In this document: positions 1 through 8,018 of the stretch, piece after piece | How positions within the stretch are numbered: position 1 is the stretch's first letter | How the letters are laid out: every line of letters begins with the position of its first letter | Source of the DNA: Aquincola tertiaricarbonis | Lineage (GTDB): Bacteria; Pseudomonadota; Gammaproteobacteria; Burkholderiales; Burkholderiaceae_C | Reading direction: 5' to 3' | DNA: 64,000 bases | Assembly (NCBI RefSeq): GCF_000969605.1 | Contig: NZ_JZUE01000007.1 | Span: forward strand, 124,001-188,000 | Program-made: the position numbers and the translations under genes | The notes under the pieces: model-generated | Seen by the model: the letters and a program-made list of their open reading frames with translations, nothing else | Told to the model about the DNA's origin: nothing | The model's database searches: none

Positions 1-923
1 TGCTCAACCTGCGCGGGGTGCATGTGGGCCTGGGCACGCAGGTGGGCCTGATGCTGCTGGTGATCGGTGGACTGCTGGCCCTGGGCGTGGCCGCTGCCTG
101 GTTGATGCTGCAGGGCCTGCCGCCGGCCACGCCGATGGCCGCGCCGGAACGTGCTGGCCAGGTCGAGATCGGCACCGCCTTCGTGTTCGTGTTCCTGGCC
201 TATGGCGGCTGGAGCGATGCCGCCACGCTCTCGGCCGAGATGCGAGACGGCCGCCGCGGCATCGTGCATGCGCTGATGCTGGGCCTGGCCACCGTGACGC
301 TGCTGTACCTGCTGGCCAACTTCGCCTACCTGCGCGGCCTGGGCCTGGAAGGCCTGGCCCACAGCCAGGCCCCGGCTGCGGAGCTGATGCGGCTGGCCTT
401 CGGCGCCCCTGGCGAACTGCTGATCGTGGCCGCGGTGGCCCTCACCTCCATCACGGTGATGAACGCGACGCTGATCGCCGGCGCCCGCACGACCTGGGCC
501 GCTGCACGGGACCTGCAGCAGGCGCAGTGGCTGGGCGGTGGCCTGGGCGCGCGGCTGGCTCGCTGGGACCTGTCGCGCGGCATTCCGCCCGCCGCCATCG
601 CGGCCATCGGCACCGTGGCCGTGGCGCTGGTGGGGCTGGGCACCGTGACCCGCGGCGGCTTCTCCACGATGGTGGACTACCTGTCGCCGGTGTACTGGGG
701 CTTTCTCACGCTGAGCGCAGCCAGCGTGCTGGTGCTGCGGCGCCGGCTGCCGCAGGCGCCCCGGCCCTTCAAGGTGCCGCTGTATCCGTGGCTGCCGCTG
801 CTGTTCTGCGGCTGCAGCGGCTACCTGCTGGTGTCGAGCCTGCTGTATGTGAAGGCCGGTGCGCTGGTCGGCGTGGCCGTGCTGGCGGTGGGCGCGATGG
901 TGCTGGTGCCGCGTCGCCGCTGA
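1..923 (+). CDS. APC-family amino acid permease, C-terminal part (5' end outside window)
   Basis: The reading frame is open from base 3 to the TGA at 921-923, giving the last 306 residues of an integral membrane protein. The N-terminus lies upstream of the window. The visible part begins with LNLRG and a Gln-containing segment, as in the middle helices of APC (amino acid-polyamine-organocation) permeases. It continues through several hydrophobic segments with short polar loops and a C-terminal stretch containing RRLPQAPRPFKVPLYPW, a typical loop of this family, before a last pair of helices. The likely role is proton-coupled amino acid uptake at the inner membrane. The substrate cannot be told from this fragment. 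A strong bidirectional terminator follows at once. Confidence 0.85.
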   Translation, partial: LNLRGVHVGLGTQVGLMLLVIGGLLALGVAAAWLMLQGLPPATPMAAPERAGQVEIGTAFVFVFLAYGGWSDAATLSAEMRDGRRGIVHALMLGLATVTLLYLLANFAYLRGLGLEGLAHSQAPAAELMRLAFGAPGELLIVAAVALTSITVMNATLIAGARTTWAAARDLQQAQWLGGGLGARLARWDLSRGIPPAAIAAIGTVAVALVGLGTVTRGGFSTMVDYLSPVYWGFLTLSAASVLVLRRRLPQAPRPFKVPLYPWLPLLFCGCSGYLLVSSLLYVKAGALVGVAVLAVGAMVLVPRRR

Positions 924-943
924 ACGCGGCTCACAACGCAAAA

Positions 944-974
944 GGGCCGATGCTTTCGCATCGGCCCTCTTTTC
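944..974. terminator. Bidirectional rho-independent terminator
   Basis: A perfect 10-bp stem, GGGCCGATGC (944-953) with GCATCGGCCC (958-967), encloses a four-base loop. It is flanked by TCTTTT on the plus strand and by a run of A (940-943), which reads as T on the minus strand. It can terminate the permease from the left and tRNA-Leu from the right. Read on the minus strand the loop is GAAA, a stable tetraloop. Confidence 0.85.
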
Positions 975-978
975 GATT

Positions 979-1063
<85 letters not shown>

Positions 1064-1120
1064 ATTTCAGGGCCGCGACTGTAGCACGACAAACTGCGCA
1101 TTCGGGGACCGTGTGCGCAA

Positions 1121-1134
1121 CTTGTCTAGACAAG
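1121..1134. promoter_or_regulatory. Perfect 14-bp palindrome upstream of tRNA-Leu
   Basis: CTTGTCTAGACAAG is a perfect 14-bp inverted repeat. Its form, TTGT-N4-ACAA with a TA centre, resembles operators of GntR/HutC-type regulators, but no such regulator or catabolic gene lies nearby. It sits about 58 bp upstream of the tRNA-Leu 5' end and just after the tRNA-Phe terminator. It may be a real operator, a relic, or chance. Confidence 0.4.
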
Positions 1135-1144
1135 CAGCCCCTCA

Positions 1145-1177
1145 TAAAAAACCCCGGAGTGTTTGCACCTTCCGGGG
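1145..1177 (-). terminator. Rho-independent terminator of tRNA-Phe
   Basis: On the minus strand TCCGGGG at 1158-1152 pairs with CCCCGGA at 1177-1171 around a loop of about 12 bases. It is followed by TTTTTT (the A-run at 1145-1150). It lies 12 nt beyond the 3' end of tRNA-Phe, so the two tRNAs are separate transcription units unless there is read-through. Confidence 0.8.
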
Positions 1178-1188
1178 CTTTCATGTCT

Positions 1189-1264
1189 TGGTGGCCAAGG
1201 GCGGAATCGAACCACCGACACGCGGATTTTCAATCCGCTGCTCTACCAACTGAGCTACTTGGCC
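1189..1264 (-). tRNA. tRNA-Phe (anticodon GAA)
   Basis: The minus strand gives a canonical 76-nt tRNA with encoded CCA. The acceptor stem is GGCCAAG/CTTGGCC, the D arm is AGCTCAGTTGGTAGAGC, and the anticodon stem GCGGA/TCCGC encloses TTGAAAA, so the anticodon is GAA. The TPsiC arm GGTTCGATTCC follows. It lies 51 nt downstream of the response regulator stop codon and has its own promoter in that gap. Confidence 0.97.
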
Positions 1265-1274
1265 AAGACTGACG

Positions 1275-1302
1275 AGTATAGCGTGGAAAAAGAATCGCGC
1301 AA
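1275..1302 (-). promoter_or_regulatory. Sigma-70-type promoter of tRNA-Phe
   Basis: On the minus strand TTGCGC (1302-1297) and TATACT (1280-1275, five of six consensus) are separated by 16 bp. The -10 ends 10 bp before the mature tRNA-Phe 5' end at 1264, which predicts a very short leader. This is one of the best promoter matches in the window. Confidence 0.7.
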
Positions 1303-1315
1303 CTCTTGTGCTCGT

Positions 1316-2014
1316 TCAAAGCGCATTGCGCTTGTTGCGGCTGAGGTCCACGCCCAGCTGTTTGAGCTTGCGGTACAGGTGCGTGCGCTCCAGCCCCGTC
1401 TTCTCGGCCACGCGGGTCATGCTGCCGTTTTCCTTGGCCAGGTGGAACTCGAAGTAGCTCTTCTCGAAGGCGTCGCGCGCCTCGCGCAGCGGCCGGTCGA
1501 GGTCGAAGGACTGCTCGCTCTGCGGTCCCAGCTGCAGCGGCTGCGCAGGAGGCAGGCCGAGGCCGCCGGTCATCGCCGACTCCACCGTCAACCCACCATC
1601 GCCGCGCATCGGCAGGCCGCCATGGCCGGTGCCTTCCAGGCCGCGCGGCGCGGGCTTGGCCAGGCCGGCTTCGACCGCCCGCAACAGCTTCTGCAGCGTG
1701 ATGGGCTTTTCCAGGAAGGCCATCGCGCCGTACTTGGTGGCTTCCACCGCAGTGTCGATGGTGCCGTGTCCGCTCATCATGATGACGGGCATGGTGAGCT
1801 GCGACGTGCTGCCCCACTCCTTCAGCAGCGTGATGCCGTCGACATCGGGCATCCAGATGTCGAGCAGCACCAGGTCGGGACGCCGGCGCTCCCGGGCGGC
1901 GCGCGCCTGGGCAGCGTTCTCGGCGAGCTCTACGGTATGACCTTCGTCGGTCAGGATCTCAGACAACAGGGCACGGATGCCGAGTTCGTCGTCAACAACA
2001 AGTATTGTGGCCAT
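1316..2014 (-). CDS. NtrX-like response regulator lacking the AAA+ domain (REC plus Fis-type HTH)
   Basis: A 232-residue regulator. Residues 1-120 are a receiver domain with the acidic patch VVDDE near the start, the phospho-acceptor Asp in LVLLDIWMPD near residue 51, and Lys in LEKP. Residues about 175-232 form a Fis-family helix-turn-helix containing MTRVAEKTGLERTHLYRKLK. The two are joined by a Gly/Pro-rich linker of about 50 residues. NtrX proteins normally carry a sigma-54-interacting AAA+ ATPase in the middle. None is present here, so it should bind DNA without sigma-54 activation. It starts 5 nt after the stop of the NtrY-like kinase, its expected partner, and is the last gene of the rsmB-DUF4390-kinase-regulator run. 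Confidence 0.88.
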   Translation of the reverse strand: MATILVVDDELGIRALLSEILTDEGHTVELAENAAQARAARERRRPDLVLLDIWMPDVDGITLLKEWGSTSQLTMPVIMMSGHGTIDTAVEATKYGAMAFLEKPITLQKLLRAVEAGLAKPAPRGLEGTGHGGLPMRGDGGLTVESAMTGGLGLPPAQPLQLGPQSEQSFDLDRPLREARDAFEKSYFEFHLAKENGSMTRVAEKTGLERTHLYRKLKQLGVDLSRNKRNAL

Positions 2015-2019
2015 GATCC

Positions 2020-4314
2020 TCAGTGCGCCAGGGGAGGAGAACCGGCCACCACCACGGTGGCGGCGGCAGCGGGTACGGCGGCGAGGTTCGAAAATGATAA
2101 CGAAACTTGCGCGCCTGCCGATTGAGCCAATTCGCTCAAGCCGGCTACTGCATCCGTTCTATTGCCGATGCGCACACGTGCCCCATGCTCGTCGGCAATC
2201 TTCTTCACCACCGCAAGGCCCAGGCCCGTGCCCTTGCTCTTGGTGGTGACGTAGGGCTCGAAGGCGCGCTTGAGCACCTTGTCGGCGAACCCCGGCCCGT
2301 TGTCCAGCACCTTCAACCGCACCGCACGCACGTCGCCGTTGTCGTTACGCACGGCCTCGGTGACCACGTCCACGTGCCCGTCGGCCGCCTCGTCGACCGC
2401 GTCCAGCGCGTTCTGCACCAGGTTGTGCACCACCTGCCGCAACTGCGAAGCGTCGCCGATGATGGCTGGCAGTCCGCTGGCGCAATGCGCCGTCAGGCGG
2501 CCCTGCTCGGCCTGCGCACCATACAACGCCAGCACCTCGCCGACCAGTTCGTTGATGTTGAGCGGACCGAGCTTGGCGGCCGGCAGGCGGGCGTAGTCGC
2601 GGAACTCATTGACCAGCTGCTTCATCGCCTGCACCTGGGCCACGATGGTGCCTACCGAGCGCACCAGCATCGCCTGGTCGGTGCCCTCGAGCTTGCTTTC
2701 CAGCTTGTGCTGCAGCCGCTCGGCCGACAGCTGGATGGGCGTGAGCGGGTTCTTGATCTCGTGCGCCAGCCGGCGCGCCACCTCGGCCCAGGCGGCCGAG
2801 CGCTGGGCCGAGACCACGTCGGTGATGTCGTCGAACACCATCAGCCGGGCGTCGTTGGGCAGCACGGCGCCGCGCACCAGCAACGTCAGCGTGTCGCGCT
2901 CGGGCACCGTGGGCACCAGGTCGAACGAATCCTGCCAATGGTCGCGCTCGCCGGCTTCGGGGCTGGAGCGGTGCAGCTCGAAGCGCTGCCACACGCTCAT
3001 CGCGAAGGCCTCCAGCCCCGGCACCTGCTCCAGCCGCTGGCCCACGTGGGCCGACAGCGGCAGCTTCATGATGCGGGTGGCGCCAGGGTTCACGCTCTCG
3101 ATGCGGCGTTCACGGTCGAACACCACGACGCCGGCGGTCAGGCTGTCCAGGATGGTCTGCAGGTGGGTGCGTGCGCTTTCCAGCTGCGCCACGCCGCGCT
3201 GCACCTGCTCACGCGCCTGGCCGAGCTGCTCGGTCATGTCGGCGAAGCTGCGGGTGAGCCCGCCCAGCTCGTCGCTGGCGCTGGACACCGGCTTGGCCGT
3301 GAGGTCGCCCTGCGCCACCTGCTTCACGCCCTCGGCCAGCAGCAGCAGCGGCCGCGCCAGCTGGGTGCCCAGCAGGCCGGCCAGCAGCACCGCACCGAAC
3401 ACGGCCAGGATGAGCGCCAGCGTCAGCGTGCCGATGTACATCTTGCGCAGGCCGTCGCGTGACAGCGCGCGCTGCTGGTACTCGCGGTAGGCGCTCTGCA
3501 CCGCCAGCGCATTGGTGGCCAGCGAGGTGGGCACCGCCTGCACCACCAGCAGGAAACGGTCTTCGCCGGCCAGGGTGATGTCGTTGTTGGGCACCAGGGC
3601 CAGCGCCCGCACGCGGGCCCGGGGCGCGGCGCCGGGCGTGGGTTCGTCGTCCAGCCCCTCCAGCTGGCTGGCCGCGCGCAGCAGGCGCGCCTGGCGTATC
3701 TGCTGGGCGGTGGGTCGCTCCGGCGCGATGGAGGCACCGGCGGTGCCACCGGCAGCCACCAGGCTCTGGCCGCTGCCATTGAGCAGCGCCACCTGCTCCG
3801 CGCCCAGCTGCTCCCGCAGGCGTTCCAGCTGCAGGGTGTCGGGCTGCAGCCGCGTCTCGGCCATGCGATCGGCGGCGGCGCGGGTGCGGTTGCCCAGGTC
3901 CACCACCAGCGCATCCAGCGTGCTGCGGCCCAGGTTGAGGCCGGCGTCCAGCGCGCCTTCCACCTTGGCGTCGAACCAGGCCTCGATGCTGCGCGAGACG
4001 AACTGGTAGCTGACCGTGTAGATCAGCACCCCCGGCACCACGCCCACCAGGGCGAAGATGCCGGCCAGCTTGAACAGCAGCCGGCTGCCGAACTTGCCGC
4101 GCCGCAGCCGCACCACCAGCCGCAGCGCCGCCAGCAGCACCACCAGCGCCAGCATCGCCGCCACCGTGACGTTCACCCAGAACAGCCAGACGAAGTTGCG
4201 CTCGTAGAAGATGCGGCTGTCGGTGGTGAGGGCCAGCACGAAGCTGAGCACCAGCGCCACGCCGACGAAGGCGACCAGCGACACCAGCCAGGCCCAGCGG
4301 ACAGACTTGCTCAT
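2020..4314 (-). CDS. NtrY-like membrane sensor histidine kinase
   Basis: A 764-residue kinase. The N-terminus has about three transmembrane segments in the first 105 residues, then a large extracytoplasmic region and another transmembrane segment near residue 320. A HAMP domain, a PAS domain (HLQTILDSLTAGVVVFD), the HisKA H-box LAHEIKNPLTP near residue 517 and an HATPase_c domain with GPGF and GTGLGL follow. This order is that of NtrY, associated with nitrogen or redox signalling; the signal here is unknown. The ATG at 4314 is chosen because it follows the DUF4390 stop by 7 nt and begins the first membrane helix. The frame stays open upstream only as an overlap with DUF4390. Confidence 0.9.
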   Translation of the reverse strand: MSKSVRWAWLVSLVAFVGVALVLSFVLALTTDSRIFYERNFVWLFWVNVTVAAMLALVVLLAALRLVVRLRRGKFGSRLLFKLAGIFALVGVVPGVLIYTVSYQFVSRSIEAWFDAKVEGALDAGLNLGRSTLDALVVDLGNRTRAAADRMAETRLQPDTLQLERLREQLGAEQVALLNGSGQSLVAAGGTAGASIAPERPTAQQIRQARLLRAASQLEGLDDEPTPGAAPRARVRALALVPNNDITLAGEDRFLLVVQAVPTSLATNALAVQSAYREYQQRALSRDGLRKMYIGTLTLALILAVFGAVLLAGLLGTQLARPLLLLAEGVKQVAQGDLTAKPVSSASDELGGLTRSFADMTEQLGQAREQVQRGVAQLESARTHLQTILDSLTAGVVVFDRERRIESVNPGATRIMKLPLSAHVGQRLEQVPGLEAFAMSVWQRFELHRSSPEAGERDHWQDSFDLVPTVPERDTLTLLVRGAVLPNDARLMVFDDITDVVSAQRSAAWAEVARRLAHEIKNPLTPIQLSAERLQHKLESKLEGTDQAMLVRSVGTIVAQVQAMKQLVNEFRDYARLPAAKLGPLNINELVGEVLALYGAQAEQGRLTAHCASGLPAIIGDASQLRQVVHNLVQNALDAVDEAADGHVDVVTEAVRNDNGDVRAVRLKVLDNGPGFADKVLKRAFEPYVTTKSKGTGLGLAVVKKIADEHGARVRIGNRTDAVAGLSELAQSAGAQVSLSFSNLAAVPAAAATVVVAGSPPLAH

Positions 4315-4321
4315 CGGTGCC

Positions 4322-4894
4322 TCACTGCGGCTCGATCCGCACCGTGCGCTCCACCTGCAGCGTCCACTCGGCCAGGCTGCCGATGCCGATCTGCATCGGG
4401 CGGGGCAGCTGCCCGGTGTCCAGGCGGAAACTGAAATCGACGTACGCCGGCTGGTCGGCTTCGAGCCGCGCCGCATCGGCAATCGGCCAGGTGCCCGCGC
4501 GCGAGATCGCAGCCAGCGCATCGGACAAGGAGGTGTACGACTGGTGCAGCCCGCCCTGGGTGACGCGCCAGCTGGCCGTCAGCGGCTGGTACGACAGCCG
4601 CCATGAGCGCGTGGCGCGGCCGACCCGCTCGTCACGCCAGTACCAGCGGGGACGGTAGGTGGTGGCCTGGGCCTCGAAGTAGATGGGCACGCCGCGCTGC
4701 AGCGCTTCGTCCACCACGCGGGGCAGCTGCAGGCGCACGGCGTAGTCCAGCACCAGGCCGCTGTCGGCCTTGCGCACTTCCAGTTCCAGCAGGTCGACGC
4801 CCTGCGCCCAGGAGGCGATGCAGGTGGCAGCAAACAGCCATGCCGTCAGCAGGGAGCGGACCTTCCAGCAGCGGGTCACGACGGTTCGGATCAA
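4322..4894 (-). CDS. Secreted DUF4390-family protein
   Basis: About 190 residues. A hydrophobic N-terminal segment (SLLTAWLFAATCIASWAQG) looks like a signal peptide with cleavage after AQG. The rest is a beta-rich domain containing YRPRWYWRDERV and SWRLSYQPLT, patterns I recognise from DUF4390 proteins that sit between rsmB and an NtrY-like kinase in betaproteobacteria. Its function is unknown; the context suggests a periplasmic accessory to the kinase. The start is uncertain: TTG at 4894 directly abuts the rsmB stop, and GTG at 4879 would be 5 codons shorter. Neither has a clear Shine-Dalgarno sequence, so translational coupling to rsmB is likely. Confidence 0.82.
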   Translation of the reverse strand: MIRTVVTRCWKVRSLLTAWLFAATCIASWAQGVDLLELEVRKADSGLVLDYAVRLQLPRVVDEALQRGVPIYFEAQATTYRPRWYWRDERVGRATRSWRLSYQPLTASWRVTQGGLHQSYTSLSDALAAISRAGTWPIADAARLEADQPAYVDFSFRLDTGQLPRPMQIGIGSLAEWTLQVERTVRIEPQ

Positions 4895-6205
4895 TCAGGG
4901 CTTGTGCAAGAGGGCGTAGTAGAAGCCGTCGGACACCACGGCCTCGCCGGGATTGTCGGGCACCGGCAGCAGGTGGCCCGGCGATGCCGGCGCCAGCTGC
5001 ACCGCGGCGGTGCCCTGCCGTTGCAAAAACGCATCGGTCTGCTGGCTGCCCTCGGCCCGGAACACCGAACACGTTGCAAACAGCAACCGACCGCCCGGCG
5101 CCAGCAGCGGCCACAGCGCATCCAGCATCTGCGCCTGCACCTTGGCCAGCGCCATGATGTCCTCGGCCCGGCGCAGCCAGCGGATGTCGGGGTGGCGGCG
5201 CACGATGCCCGAGGCACTGCAGGGCGCATCGAGCAGGATGGCATCGAACGGACGGCCGTCCCACCAGGCGCGCGGGTCGCGGGCGTCGGCGGCGGCCACC
5301 TGCGCCTTGAGCTGCAGGCGGTTCAGCGTTTCCTGCACGCGGCCCAGGCGGGTGGGGTCGCTGTCGATGGCCAGCAGGTCGAGGTCGGCCAGCTCCAGCA
5401 GGTGGGCCGTCTTGCCGCCCGGGGCGGCACAGGCGTCGAGCACCCGTGCGCCGGCAGGCAGCGGCGGCAGCGTGCCGTCGCCATGCACCAGCAGCGGCGC
5501 GGCGCGCTGGGCGGCGGCGTCCTGCACCGAGACCTCGCCCTCGGCGAAGCCGGGCAGCTGCTGTACCGGGCTGGGCTCGGCCAGCACCAGCGTCTGCGGC
5601 CCCAGCACGGTGGCGGCGCGGCCCTGCGCGGCCAGCCGATGGGCATAGGCCTCGGCGCTGCCGCGGCGGGCGTTGACCCGCAGCGTCATCGGCGGGCGGC
5701 GGTTGGCGGCCTGCAGGATGGGCTGCCACTGCGACGGCCAGTCCTGCTTGATGCGGTCGATCCACCACAGCGGATGGTTGAAGGCGCCCACCGGGTCGTG
5801 CGTGGCGGCGGCCACCAGCGCGGCGCGCTCGCGCAGGAAGCGGCGCAGCACGGCGTTGATGAAGCCTGCCGCGGCGGGCGTGCGGTGGTGGGCCGCGGCC
5901 ACCGCCTGGTCGACCAGCGTGTGGTCGTTGTAGGGCGGCGCATCGCTGGGCCACAGCAGCGCCAGCGCGGTGACCAGCAGCGCATCCACCTTGGGCGGCG
6001 GCGTCTTCGGCGCCACCGCCTCGCGCACCTTCACCGCGCCGCCCAGCCAGCGCAACGCATGGAAGCTCAGGGCCTGCGTGCCGGCGCGGGCATCGGCTGG
6101 CACGCGGGCGATCACGTCGGTGAGGGACTTGCCGCTGCGCACGGCCATCACGGCATCGGCCGTGTGATCGAGCAGGCGGGATAGCGGCAGGGCGTGCGGG
6201 GTCAT
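4895..6205 (-). CDS. rsmB: 16S rRNA (cytosine-967-C5)-methyltransferase
   Basis: 436 residues, the normal length of RsmB. The N-terminal 140 residues are an all-alpha NusB-like RNA-binding domain. The C-terminal part is a Rossmann SAM-dependent methyltransferase with ARVLDACAAPGGKTAHLLEL for SAM binding. Its two family cysteines are visible in DAPCSASGIVRRHPD and LLFATCSVF, as expected for the RsmB/NOL1 m5C mechanism. It modifies C967 of 16S rRNA in the cytoplasm. It is the first gene of the run leading to DUF4390 and the NtrY/NtrX-like pair, and is divergent from folE. Confidence 0.95.
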   Translation of the reverse strand: MTPHALPLSRLLDHTADAVMAVRSGKSLTDVIARVPADARAGTQALSFHALRWLGGAVKVREAVAPKTPPPKVDALLVTALALLWPSDAPPYNDHTLVDQAVAAAHHRTPAAAGFINAVLRRFLRERAALVAAATHDPVGAFNHPLWWIDRIKQDWPSQWQPILQAANRRPPMTLRVNARRGSAEAYAHRLAAQGRAATVLGPQTLVLAEPSPVQQLPGFAEGEVSVQDAAAQRAAPLLVHGDGTLPPLPAGARVLDACAAPGGKTAHLLELADLDLLAIDSDPTRLGRVQETLNRLQLKAQVAAADARDPRAWWDGRPFDAILLDAPCSASGIVRRHPDIRWLRRAEDIMALAKVQAQMLDALWPLLAPGGRLLFATCSVFRAEGSQQTDAFLQRQGTAAVQLAPASPGHLLPVPDNPGEAVVSDGFYYALLHKP

Positions 6206-6276
6206 CGGGGCAGTCTACCCAGGGGCCGAGGCTGTAACAGACAATGCCTCGAACCCGACGAGGGCCGGAGCACCGA

Positions 6277-7014
6277 ATGAGCATGTCACGCAGCATCCCC
6301 AAGATCCTTCCCAGCGAGGACGACCTCGCGCGCCTGCCGGCCTCCGAGCGCATCCGCTACCGGCTGATCGGCGCCGACTGCCGCTACCACGCCAACGACA
6401 ACATCTCGGCCCATGTGCGCCCGGGCGAGATCGAGGAACTGAAGGCGGAGGTGACGGCCAAGATGCAGGAGGTGCTGTCGTCGCTGGTGATCGACACCGA
6501 GAGCGACCACAACACCAACGAGACCGCCCGCCGCGTGGCCAAGATGTTCATCGACGAGGTGTTCCGCGGCCGCTACGTGCCGATTCCGCCGGTGACCGAG
6601 TTCCCCAACTTCTCGCGCCTGAACGAGCTGATGATCGTGGGCCCGGTGAAGGTGCGCAGCGCCTGCTCGCACCACCTGTGCCCCATCCTGGGCAAGGTGT
6701 GGATCGGCATCCTGCCCAACGAACATTCCAACCTGATCGGCCTGAGCAAGTACGCCCGCATCTGCGACTGGATCATGAGCCGGCCGCAGATCCAGGAAGA
6801 GGCGGTGACGATGCTGGCCGACGAATTGCAGGACCGCGTGAAGCCCGACGGCCTGGCCATCGTGATGGAGGCCGACCACTTCTGCATGCACTGGCGCGGG
6901 GTAAAGGACGACGAGTCGATGATGACCAACTCGGTGATGCGCGGTGCCTTCCTCAAGGACTCGACGCTGCGCCGCGAGTTCCTGTCGCTGCTGTCGAAGA
7001 AGAACCTCGGCTGA
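6277..7014 (+). CDS. folE: GTP cyclohydrolase I
   Basis: 245 residues. FolE converts GTP to 7,8-dihydroneopterin triphosphate, the entry to folate and to 7-deazaguanine (queuosine) synthesis. The zinc site CSHHLCP near residue 129 with a second Cys in HFCMHWRGV near residue 201, and the signature segments GLSKYARICDW and SRPQIQEE, identify the family. The ATG at 6277 is preceded by GGAG with 6-nt spacing and is preferred over an in-frame ATG at 6244 that lacks one. A BLUF photoreceptor follows after 25 nt on the same strand, and queC is nearby on the other strand, so a role in preQ0 supply is plausible. Confidence 0.93.
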   Translation: MSMSRSIPKILPSEDDLARLPASERIRYRLIGADCRYHANDNISAHVRPGEIEELKAEVTAKMQEVLSSLVIDTESDHNTNETARRVAKMFIDEVFRGRYVPIPPVTEFPNFSRLNELMIVGPVKVRSACSHHLCPILGKVWIGILPNEHSNLIGLSKYARICDWIMSRPQIQEEAVTMLADELQDRVKPDGLAIVMEADHFCMHWRGVKDDESMMTNSVMRGAFLKDSTLRREFLSLLSKKNLG

Positions 7015-7039
7015 CCGCACCCTACCCCCGGAGAACACG

Positions 7040-7468
7040 ATGCTGGTACGCCTCATGTATGCAAGCCGCGCGTCGGCGTCGCTCGACCAGGAAGAGCTGC
7101 ACACGCTGCTGCGCCAATGCAAGGCCGAGAACCCCAAGCACGGCATCACCGGCGTGCTGTGCCTGTCGCAGGGCATCTTCATGCAGGTGCTGGAGGGCGG
7201 GCGCATGGCCGTCAACCAGCTCTACAACCGCATCGCGGCCGACAGCCGCCACACCGACGTGGTGCTGCTCGACTACGCCGAGATCCGCGAGCGCCGCTTC
7301 GCCGGCTGGGCGATGGGCCAGGTGAACCTGCAGCGGCTCAATCCGGCCATCCTGCTGAAGTATTCGGAGACGCCCACGCTCGATCCGTATTCGGTGTCGG
7401 GGCAGGTGTCGATGGCATTGTTCGAAGAGCTGGTGGCCACCGCTTCCATCATGGGCGAGCGCGGCTGA
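7040..7468 (+). CDS. Stand-alone BLUF-domain blue-light sensor
   Basis: 142 residues, little more than a BLUF domain plus a short C-terminal extension. The flavin-binding and photocycle residues are present: Tyr7 in RLMYAS, Asn31 in the segment leading to ITG, Gln49 in FMQVLEG, and Trp90/Met92 in AGWAMG. It should therefore bind FAD and respond to blue light. No output domain is fused, so it must act through a partner protein. GGAG lies 7 nt before the ATG. The gene is 25 nt downstream of folE in the same direction and is probably co-transcribed with it. Confidence 0.92.
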   Translation: MLVRLMYASRASASLDQEELHTLLRQCKAENPKHGITGVLCLSQGIFMQVLEGGRMAVNQLYNRIAADSRHTDVVLLDYAEIRERRFAGWAMGQVNLQRLNPAILLKYSETPTLDPYSVSGQVSMALFEELVATASIMGERG

Positions 7469-7469
7469 G

Positions 7470-8018
7470 CTACAACGGCCCGACGTCCTCGAAGCCGTAG
7501 AGCTTGACCAGCAGCCGCGTTGGCCACTGGTGCGCGGCCAGGTTGCAGGCCAGCACCGCATCGTTGAACAGCTGGCGGCCGAAGGCCAGGCGCTGCTCGG
7601 CCTCGCGCAGGTCGGCCAGCCACAGCGGCACGTCGTCGCGTGCCTTGAGCGCGGTGTCGTGGTCGGCCAGGGCGCGCACGCGCACCAGCGCCGCCGCCAA
7701 CTGACGGTCGGCCTGCACCAGCCGCTCCGCCGCAGTGGCCAGCACCGGCTTGGCCCGCATCGCGTCGGCCGCCAGGCTCACCTGCAGCTGCGCGGCATTC
7801 ACCGCCTCGATGGCGCCCTGCTCGCCGGGCCAGGCTTCGGCCAGCACCGGCATCAGCAGCGCCAGCACCTCCTTGCGCCGGCGCAGCGGCTCGTCCACCT
7901 GCAGCCACGACTGCACCACCTTGTTGCGCAGCGCCACGATGCGGTTGTAGGCCCCCACCATCCAGAAGATGAGGATGGCTGCCGTGGCCAGCAGCGTCAG
8001 CTCGCGCGTGGTCAGCAT
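7470..8018 (-). CDS. LemA-family membrane-anchored protein (divergent)
   Basis: 182 residues. A single N-terminal membrane helix ([19 protein letters not shown]) is followed by helical segments resembling LemA: a [19 protein letters not shown] block corresponding to the LemA 'Q-x-RxDLIPNLV' helix, and a C-terminal FNDAVLACN...LYGF block. The typical PNLV is replaced by LALLMPVL, so this is a divergent member. Function is unknown; LemA proteins are cell-envelope proteins exposed on one face of the membrane. Its ATG overlaps the queC stop by 7 nt, so the two are translationally coupled. It ends 1 nt from the convergent BLUF gene. Confidence 0.72.
   Translation of the reverse strand: MLTTRELTLLATAAILIFWMVGAYNRIVALRNKVVQSWLQVDEPLRRRKEVLALLMPVLAEAWPGEQGAIEAVNAAQLQVSLAADAMRAKPVLATAAERLVQADRQLAAALVRVRALADHDTALKARDDVPLWLADLREAEQRLAFGRQLFNDAVLACNLAAHQWPTRLLVKLYGFEDVGPL

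Noticed and set aside
6244-6276. Upstream in-frame ATG of folE at 6244
   Set aside because: It lacks a ribosome-binding site and lengthens the protein by 11 residues that do not resemble the family. The ATG at 6277 has GGAG at good spacing.
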